From: Prevotellaceae bacterium | Lineage (GTDB): Bacteria; Bacteroidota; Bacteroidia; Bacteroidales; UBA932 | Reading direction: 5' to 3' | Assembly (NCBI GenBank): GCA_031278495.1 | Contig: JAITKG010000129.1 | Coordinates: forward strand, 1 to 10,426 | Length of the DNA: 10,426 nucleotides | Part shown: piece by piece, positions 5,526-10,426 of the stretch | Layout of the letters: each line of letters starts with the position of its first letter | Position numbering within the stretch: the stretch's first letter is position 1 | Program-made: the position numbers and the translations under genes | Notes under the pieces: generated by a model | Told to the model about the DNA's origin: nothing | Database searches by the model: none | Seen by the model: only the letters and a program-made list of their open reading frames with translations

Positions 5526-6923
5526 ATGCAGCAAAAACAGCATACGTTACATCATGAAGTAACATTTTCGGGCAAAGGGTTGCACACGGGGGCGGAAGTA
5601 ACGATGACCGTATGCCCTGCGCCAGCCAACCATGGGATAAAATTCCAACGCACCGACCTTCCCCACCAGCCCGTCATTGATGCCATTGCCGATTATGTAT
5701 CGGCTACCGCGCGCGGCACCACATTGACACATAACGACGCCCGCATTTGCACGATAGAACATTTAATGGCTGCTTTCCTTGGCATGGAAATCGATAATGC
5801 GCTGGTAAAAATCAATACTGCCGAAGCGCCCGTGCTCGACGGCAGCGCCCGCCAATATGTAGAAGCTTTTGCACAAGCCGGCTTGAAAGAACAGGACGAA
5901 AAACGGTTTATCTTTGAAGTCCGCGAAAAGTTTGTGTACCGCGACGAACAGAACAACAAGGAAATTGTGTTCCTGCCCGACCAGGATTTCAGCATCGACC
6001 TGATGATTGATTACAATTCGCAAGTGGTGGGCAACCAATATGCGCGGTTGAATAAAATTGAAGACTTCGCCAAACAGGTAGCGCCATGCCGCACATTCGT
6101 GTTTTTCCATGAACTGGAGCCGCTGTTCCAAAACAACCTTATCAAAGGCGGCGACCTGGAAAACGCTATTGTAATTGTGGAAAAACCGGTAACGCCGGAA
6201 GAATTGCACCATGTAGCCGCGCTGTTCAACAAGCCAACGCTGGAGCGCGTTCCCGCCGGTTACCTGAATAATCTGGAATTGCGTTTCCCGAATGAAATCG
6301 CCCGCCACAAATTACTCGACCTCATGGGCGACCTTGCGTTAATTGGTTTCCCGATAAAAGGGAAAATCATTGCCACCAAACCGGGTCATCAAATCAATAC
6401 GGAAGTGGCGAAAACATTGCGCAAATTAGCCAAGCGGGAAGCATTGAAACCGGTTGCGCCCCGCTATAACCCGAACGAAGAGCCGCTGTTTGATATTAAC
6501 GGCATCCGCAAATTATTGCCGCACCGCCCGCCGTTTTTGTTGGTCGATAAAATCCTGCAACGTACCAACGAATATGTTATCGGCGTAAAAAACGTAACGA
6601 TGAACGAGCCGTTTTTTGTCGGTCATTTTCCTGAAGAGCCGGTGATGCCGGGCGTTTTGGTGATTGAAGCCATGGCGCAGGTAGGCGGCATTTTGGCGTT
6701 AAGCGCCGTAGAAGATCCGGAAAATTATTCGACGTATTTTATAAAAATAGATAAGGTAAAATTCAAACGCAAAATTGTTCCCGGCGATACGCTAATATTC
6801 AAACTTGAACTGATGGAACCTATCCGCCGCGGCATTGTGAATATGCTGGGGCAGGCATTCGTGGGCGACACATTAGCCACCGAAGGAGAACTGATGGCGC
6901 AAATCGTACATAATAAAAAATAA
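5526..6923 (+). CDS. lpxC/fabZ: Bifunctional UDP-3-O-acyl-GlcNAc deacetylase / 3-hydroxyacyl-ACP dehydratase
   Basis: A fusion typical of Bacteroidota, 465 residues. Residues 1 to about 305 are LpxC, the Zn-dependent deacetylase that is the committed step of lipid A synthesis. Visible are GKGLHTG (16-22), TIEHLMAA with catalytic Glu78 and Zn ligand His79, APVLDGS (101-107), Zn ligands His261 and Asp265 in RHKLLDLMGDLAL, and His288 in GHQINT. Residues about 320-465 are FabZ, which dehydrates 3-hydroxyacyl-ACP. It has LLPHRPPFLLVD (330-341), GHFPEEPVMPG with catalytic His367, and Glu381 in IEAMAQ. All key residues of both enzymes are present. Fusing them places two competitors for 3-hydroxyacyl chains in one polypeptide. 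The start at 5526 is chosen because residue numbering of the LpxC motifs then matches the family; an ATG four bases upstream is out of frame. lpxA follows 47 bases later. Confidence 0.97.
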   Translation: MQQKQHTLHHEVTFSGKGLHTGAEVTMTVCPAPANHGIKFQRTDLPHQPVIDAIADYVSATARGTTLTHNDARICTIEHLMAAFLGMEIDNALVKINTAEAPVLDGSARQYVEAFAQAGLKEQDEKRFIFEVREKFVYRDEQNNKEIVFLPDQDFSIDLMIDYNSQVVGNQYARLNKIEDFAKQVAPCRTFVFFHELEPLFQNNLIKGGDLENAIVIVEKPVTPEELHHVAALFNKPTLERVPAGYLNNLELRFPNEIARHKLLDLMGDLALIGFPIKGKIIATKPGHQINTEVAKTLRKLAKREALKPVAPRYNPNEEPLFDINGIRKLLPHRPPFLLVDKILQRTNEYVIGVKNVTMNEPFFVGHFPEEPVMPGVLVIEAMAQVGGILALSAVEDPENYSTYFIKIDKVKFKRKIVPGDTLIFKLELMEPIRRGIVNMLGQAFVGDTLATEGELMAQIVHNKK

Positions 6924-6970
6924 CGCCCGCGCCCGTCATCCGCCCTTTTTACCATTCATTGAAAACAGCT

Positions 6971-7765
6971 ATGAATTTGAATCAAATCCACCCCCGCGCC
7001 AAATTAGGGAAAAATGTAACAATAGAACCGTTCACCACCATTGCCGGAAACGTAGAAATCGGCGATAATTCTTGGATTGGACCGAACGTAACAATAATGG
7101 ATTACGTGAAAATCGGTAAAAACTGTCAGGTATTTCCCGGTGCGGTTATTGGGGCTGTTCCGCAAGACCTCAAATTCCAAGGCGAGGTAACGTATGTAGA
7201 AATTGGCGACAATACCATTATCCGCGAATGCGCTACGGTCAATCGTGGAACGGAAGCCAGCAATAAAGGCATTACGCGCATCGGGAACAACGTGCTGGTT
7301 ATGTCATACGTGCACATTGCCCACGATTGCATGGTGGGCAATAATGTAGTATTGGTAAGCTACGTGGGCATAGCCGGCGAAACGGTAGTTGAAGACTGGG
7401 CAATCATCGGCGGCAATTCATCAGCGCATCAGTTTACGCGTATCGGCGCCCATTCCATGCTTTCCGGCGGTTCGCTTATAGGCAAGGATGTGCCGCCTTA
7501 CATTTTGGCAGGGCATCGCCCGTTGGCGTTTGGCGGCGTAAATATTATCGGTTTGCGGCGGCGGGGCTTCAGCAACGAGCAAATACAGGAAATAAGCAAT
7601 ATCTATAAAATCATCTACGGCGGCGGGTTTAACATTACCGATGCGTGTAAGAAAGTAGAAAGCACGTTTGCGGCAACGCCCGAACGCGATACGATTTTGG
7701 ATTTCATCCGCTCGTCCAAGCGCGGCGTCATCAAAAGCGCAATGACAGGAAGTATCGACGAATAA
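6971..7765 (+). CDS. lpxA: Acyl-ACP--UDP-N-acetylglucosamine O-acyltransferase
   Basis: First enzyme of lipid A synthesis: it transfers a 3-hydroxyacyl chain from ACP to the 3-OH of UDP-GlcNAc in the cytoplasm, and its product is the substrate of LpxC. It is 264 residues from this ATG, close to the family norm. Hexapeptide repeats of a left-handed beta helix run from IHPRAKLGKNVTI through about residue 185 (IGDNSWIGPNVTI, IGKNCQVFPG, IGNNVLV, VGNNVVL). The motif HIAHDC carries the catalytic-type His118. The C-terminal helical region includes GLRRRGFSNEQI. The ATG at 6971 is preferred: an in-frame TTG at 6959 would add only four residues, with no supporting ribosome site. Co-transcription with lpxC/fabZ is likely. 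The stop is only 6 bases from the stop of the opposing GSCFA gene, with no terminator between. Confidence 0.96.
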   Translation: MNLNQIHPRAKLGKNVTIEPFTTIAGNVEIGDNSWIGPNVTIMDYVKIGKNCQVFPGAVIGAVPQDLKFQGEVTYVEIGDNTIIRECATVNRGTEASNKGITRIGNNVLVMSYVHIAHDCMVGNNVVLVSYVGIAGETVVEDWAIIGGNSSAHQFTRIGAHSMLSGGSLIGKDVPPYILAGHRPLAFGGVNIIGLRRRGFSNEQIQEISNIYKIIYGGGFNITDACKKVESTFAATPERDTILDFIRSSKRGVIKSAMTGSIDE

Positions 7766-7771
7766 ACCCTG

Positions 7772-8707
7772 CTAAAAATGAATAAACGGATAACGCGCCG
7801 AAAAATCCTGTATTTTCCGGTGGGTATCCGTTAAGAATTTCCGGTGCGCTACGGTGTTTTCATGCAGCGGGCGGTGCTGTTGTGCAGCGATGATTTGTTC
7901 AACTTCGCGCATGATTTTTTTTGCGCCGCCGTCGAGCGCCGCCTCCGAAAAACGTTGCCAGATATAGTTTACAGCCTGCGCCGAAGGATGCAGCATATCT
8001 CCGGCATAGAAACGGTAATCGCGCAACTCGTCCATCATAATTTCATAAGCAGGAAAATACCAGGCATTCGGAAATTGTTGCTGCAATTTTTCGACGGCAA
8101 GCAATAGCGAGGCTTTGCTCAACTGGTTCCCGTGTGCGCCGTCTTTCCAGTGGCGGACTGGGCTCACCGTGAAAATCCATATACGCGAAAGGTCGGCTGC
8201 AATTTCGCTGGCAAACAGCTCCGCCGTTTCTTCGACCGGAAGGAAGACACGTTCAAAATCCGTTGCCGGGAATTTATGGCAATTGGCAACAATCGTATTT
8301 TTTTCTTTGTGCCGGTAAGCCCACGACGTACCCAAACTCACCACAAGGAAAGACGCGCGGCGGAAAGCTTCCTGTCCTTTTTGCAAAGCCTCGTTCGCCT
8401 GTTGCAAAAACGCCGCAGCGTTGGGATGTGAAAAACTGCTGTGGTGCGAAAACGTTGTCCACAGCCCCCGACAACAAACCAGCTCCTTTTCTTCAAAAAG
8501 GTTTCCGTTGCGCAGCCGTTGCAATGCCTGTACAATCGATTGCGGATTATATGCTACGCCGAACGGGTTTATTGTTACCGGGAATTTGCGTTGCAACATG
8601 GCGCCGCCCATGTTCGACGCAAAGCAGGAACCTATGAACAGTACCGGCGTGTGGTAGTTCATTTGCTGCGGAAACGCGGGAATCGTTATAATGGTTTGCC
8701 ATTGCAT
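7772..8707 (-). CDS. GSCFA-domain protein (SGNH-hydrolase-like)
   Basis: 311 residues, spanning one GSCFA family domain (PF08885). The name-giving motif GSCFA is at 26-30, with Ser27 where SGNH/GDSL esterases have the nucleophile. Other conserved stretches are INPFGVAYNP (46-55), SLGTSWAYRH (124-133), FTVSPVRHWKDG (179-190) with HGNQLSKA, and GDMLHPS (236-242), whose Asp237 and His240 sit like the Asp-x-x-His of SGNH hydrolases. No signal peptide or membrane segment. The substrate is unknown; deacylation of an envelope glycan or lipid is a guess from the fold. The first ATG is kept because QTIITIPAFP just before GSCFA resembles the usual N-terminus of the family. That start lies inside the end of queG (22-bp overlap), indicating one operon and possible translational coupling. 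Confidence 0.9.
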   Translation of the reverse strand: MQWQTIITIPAFPQQMNYHTPVLFIGSCFASNMGGAMLQRKFPVTINPFGVAYNPQSIVQALQRLRNGNLFEEKELVCCRGLWTTFSHHSSFSHPNAAAFLQQANEALQKGQEAFRRASFLVVSLGTSWAYRHKEKNTIVANCHKFPATDFERVFLPVEETAELFASEIAADLSRIWIFTVSPVRHWKDGAHGNQLSKASLLLAVEKLQQQFPNAWYFPAYEIMMDELRDYRFYAGDMLHPSAQAVNYIWQRFSEAALDGGAKKIMREVEQIIAAQQHRPLHENTVAHRKFLTDTHRKIQDFSARYPFIHF

Positions 8708-9597
8708 GCGTCCAAATTAGCTTTCAGTTTTGCAAAGCCGGCGCCGCGCAAAACCGACTTCGCAAAGATAGTATTAAAAGCCGGTTCGTCCAAGTTATTC
8801 CAGTCGCCGGCGGTGAAATTGACTATTTCGGGAATAGTCCAGTTGCTCATCCGGTGCGGCGGCGTTTTGGCGTTCCACGGGCATGCCAACTGGCAATAAT
8901 CACAACCGAAACAATAGTTTTTCAACAGCACGCCGTTTTCGCCTTTGCGTTTGTTGTGGTACGAAATACAACGGTTGGCGTCCAGCCGGTAGGGTCGCAA
9001 AGCCCCGCCGGGACAAGCGTCTATGCACTGCGTACATTTCCCGCAACGGTTTTTTTCCTGCCGCGTGGTGTATTCCAATTCTGCATCCAACACCAATGTG
9101 GCTATAAACGTAAAAGAACCCAGCGTGGGCGAAATCAACAGGTTGTTTTTCCCTATCCAGCCCAAGCCGGCACGGACAGCCCATGCTTTCTCCAGCACCG
9201 GCGCAGAATCTACAAAACCGCGCAGGACGGTTGCCGGCGCAACGGCTTTCACCGCCGCAATCACTGCCGCTAATTTTTCGTGGATGAAGTCGTGGTAGTC
9301 TACGCCGTAGGCATAGTAAGCAATTTGAGGGACGTTGCCCGGTTGCCGTTGCGGCGGCTTGTAGTTCAACAGCGATACGACTACCGATTGGGCGTTTTCA
9401 ACCAGTAATGCAGGATTGGCGCGCTTCTCTACATTCCGCGCCATATAAGCCATTCCGGCATGATAACCGGCAACCAGCCAGCTATTCAGGTGCGTCATTT
9501 CCGTTTCCAGCGTCGTAACCGCCGCTATGCCGCAAGCATCGAAACCTGCCCCGGCAATAGCGTTTTTTATGAATTGTGTCAGCGCCGGTTTATCCAT
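8686..9597 (-). CDS. queG: Epoxyqueuosine reductase QueG
   Basis: Cobalamin-dependent iron-sulfur enzyme that reduces epoxyqueuosine to queuosine at position 34 of tRNAs with GUN anticodons (Asn, Asp, His, Tyr). It is 303 residues, the short form without the C-terminal HEAT-like repeats found in some homologues. Visible are the cobalamin-domain stretch with Asp130 in FVDSAPVLEKAWA (the proton-donor Asp of studied QueG), GLGWIGKN (144-151), and two [4Fe-4S] ligand sets: CGKCTQCIDACP (185-196) and CFGCDYCQLACP (229-240), plus Cys210. All ligand cysteines are present. A purine-rich AAGGAAG lies directly before the ATG. The stop of the upstream glycosidase-domain gene is 6 bases before this start, and the GSCFA gene overlaps its end. 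The tRNA-Asn(GUU) at the left edge belongs to the substrate class, but that is not a genetic link. Confidence 0.95.
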   Translation of the reverse strand: MDKPALTQFIKNAIAGAGFDACGIAAVTTLETEMTHLNSWLVAGYHAGMAYMARNVEKRANPALLVENAQSVVVSLLNYKPPQRQPGNVPQIAYYAYGVDYHDFIHEKLAAVIAAVKAVAPATVLRGFVDSAPVLEKAWAVRAGLGWIGKNNLLISPTLGSFTFIATLVLDAELEYTTRQEKNRCGKCTQCIDACPGGALRPYRLDANRCISYHNKRKGENGVLLKNYCFGCDYCQLACPWNAKTPPHRMSNWTIPEIVNFTAGDWNNLDEPAFNTIFAKSVLRGAGFAKLKANLDACNGKPL

Positions 9598-9603
9598 ACT
9601 TCC

Positions 9604-10426
9604 TTACTCTTCCGGAAGCGGTTGCCCGGTGGTTTCTTTCACGTAAATTATATTGGCTACCCGGCGTTCGCCGTGGTGGTCAAATAATTTATTATCGCTG
9701 GGGTAATTTACTATCCCGTTTTCGTTTTCGCCACGCACATACATGGTGGAAGAGCCGCCGCCGTCAAAGTTCATGGCGTCGCGGCAATCCAAAGCTTTTG
9801 ACAACAGATAAAGTTCGGCGATGCTCATTCCCGCAGCATGGGTATTCCTGCCGTCCACCACCACAAGCAAAACAACGCCGCTGCCTTTAATCGCAACAAA
9901 AGTGCGCGGGTGCCGGTTTTGATTAAAGGCATTTTCTTGCCACTGTGCAGGCAGCCCGTCTTTCATAATCAAAGGACCGGCTACCAGTACGTTTTTACTG
10001 TCAATAATATTTTCCCACCCGGCGTTGGCAGTGTCGCGGGCGAGTATGCGCACGGCGGGCGGGTCGATAGCAAGCGCCGCATTATTGCGGGAAGTTAGCT
10101 TTGCCGTTTCGTGCAAAACCATTCCATTGACGCGCACAAAATCAACTGCGCCGCCGTTTTTCATATCAAAGAACGAAGCGTTGATTCCGGCAATGGCATT
10201 CACCTGCCGGCATAATTCGCTTGTGCCAATAAGCGTGTCGCTCACGTCATGTATGCCCAGATGAATAGCGTCGTTGGGAATAATTTCCAAAATATGGATA
10301 CTTTGCGGCGTCTCGAAAAGCGTAAGCTGCACTTGGCGCAAGGTGATATTCCCGGTGATTTCTTTTGTTTGCCAGGGAGCCTCTGCGAGGATTTTTGCAA
10401 CTCCGGCAACGGGCGGTTGGGCGAAT
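9604..10426 (-). CDS. Phosphodiester glycosidase (NAGPA-domain) family protein, 5' end outside window
   Basis: The frame stays open from the stop at 9604 to the window edge: 273 codons plus stop are visible. An in-frame TTG at 10341 lies mid-domain and is not credible as the start, since coherent protein continues upstream of it. The visible N-terminus FAQPPVAG looks like the end of a signal peptide (…FAQ), so probably only the leader is missing and the protein is exported. The domain (PF09992/DUF2233) is related to the mammalian enzyme that uncovers mannose-6-phosphate by removing GlcNAc-1-phosphate. Conserved parts seen are AGINASFFD, VDFVRVNG, HPRTFVAI, VVDGR, the segment MSIAELYLLSKALDC leading to AMNFDGGGSSTMYV (coded near 9742-9780), and the ending GERRVANIIYV. 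In bacteria the substrates are mostly unknown, and a cell-wall or envelope glycan phosphodiester is a guess. It is the first visible gene of the unit with queG and the GSCFA gene. Confidence 0.88.
   Translation of the reverse strand, partial: FAQPPVAGVAKILAEAPWQTKEITGNITLRQVQLTLFETPQSIHILEIIPNDAIHLGIHDVSDTLIGTSELCRQVNAIAGINASFFDMKNGGAVDFVRVNGMVLHETAKLTSRNNAALAIDPPAVRILARDTANAGWENIIDSKNVLVAGPLIMKDGLPAQWQENAFNQNRHPRTFVAIKGSGVVLLVVVDGRNTHAAGMSIAELYLLSKALDCRDAMNFDGGGSSTMYVRGENENGIVNYPSDNKLFDHHGERRVANIIYVKETTGQPLPEE

Noticed and set aside
6959..6970. TTG start for lpxA four codons upstream of the ATG
   Set aside because: It adds only MKTA, has no ribosome site, and the ATG at 6971 gives the family-typical N-terminus.
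10339..10341. TTG as the start of the phosphodiester glycosidase-domain gene
   Set aside because: The frame stays open to the window edge and the upstream codons form sensible protein resembling a signal-peptide end, so the gene is truncated by the window and does not start here.

Overview
The window reads as a chromosomal segment of a Bacteroidota, most likely a Bacteroidales-type organism. The lineage call rests on the lpxC-fabZ gene fusion, a TonB-dependent receptor, a GSCFA-domain protein, a stand-alone MnmD, and promoters of the Bacteroidota type (TTTG, about 19 bp, then TAnnTTTG) instead of the usual -35/-10. Genus cannot be read from the sequence. Every large gene is intact except the last, which runs off the right edge.

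Layout. (1) 1-120: tRNA-Asn(GUU) on the + strand, with a terminator directly behind it. (2) 121-2645: a single outer-membrane TonB-dependent receptor gene (+). Its promoter-proximal region holds a 24-bp interrupted palindrome, and a strong two-way terminator follows the gene. (3) 2698-3996: a solitary GIY-YIG/DUF4357 nuclease-like gene (-) with its own near-consensus promoter, in front of a 426-bp non-coding stretch containing a perfect 13-bp-arm A/T palindrome. (4) 3997-5335: a two-gene minus-strand unit, an exported flavin-reductase-fold protein followed by the tRNA wobble-uridine methyltransferase mnmD. (5) 5336-5525: a divergent control region with promoters for both sides and three tandem CCGTGNN heptamers. 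(6) 5526-7765: lpxC/fabZ and lpxA (+), the early lipid A pathway plus fatty-acid dehydration. (7) 7772-10426: a minus-strand unit read in the order phosphodiester glycosidase-domain protein (5' end outside the window), queG, GSCFA protein. Spacing is 6 bp and then a 22-bp overlap.

How the parts relate. LpxA and LpxC act consecutively on UDP-GlcNAc in lipid A synthesis. FabZ shares the 3-hydroxyacyl-ACP pool with LpxA, so the cluster ties outer-membrane lipid supply to fatty-acid synthesis. Two separate genes, mnmD and queG, act on tRNA wobble positions (U34 and queuosine-34), but they lie in different operons and nothing in the sequence links them. The receptor and the signal-peptide-bearing flavin reductase both serve the cell envelope. 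The phosphodiester glycosidase-domain protein probably does too, although its own signal peptide would lie outside the window.

Most of the window is ordinary housekeeping content. I found no CRISPR array, insertion sequence, prophage gene or clear new system. The points most worth a second look are regulatory (palindromes at the receptor and nuclease promoters, the heptamer array before lpxC), together with the solitary GIY-YIG/DUF4357 protein and the exported flavin-reductase-fold protein.
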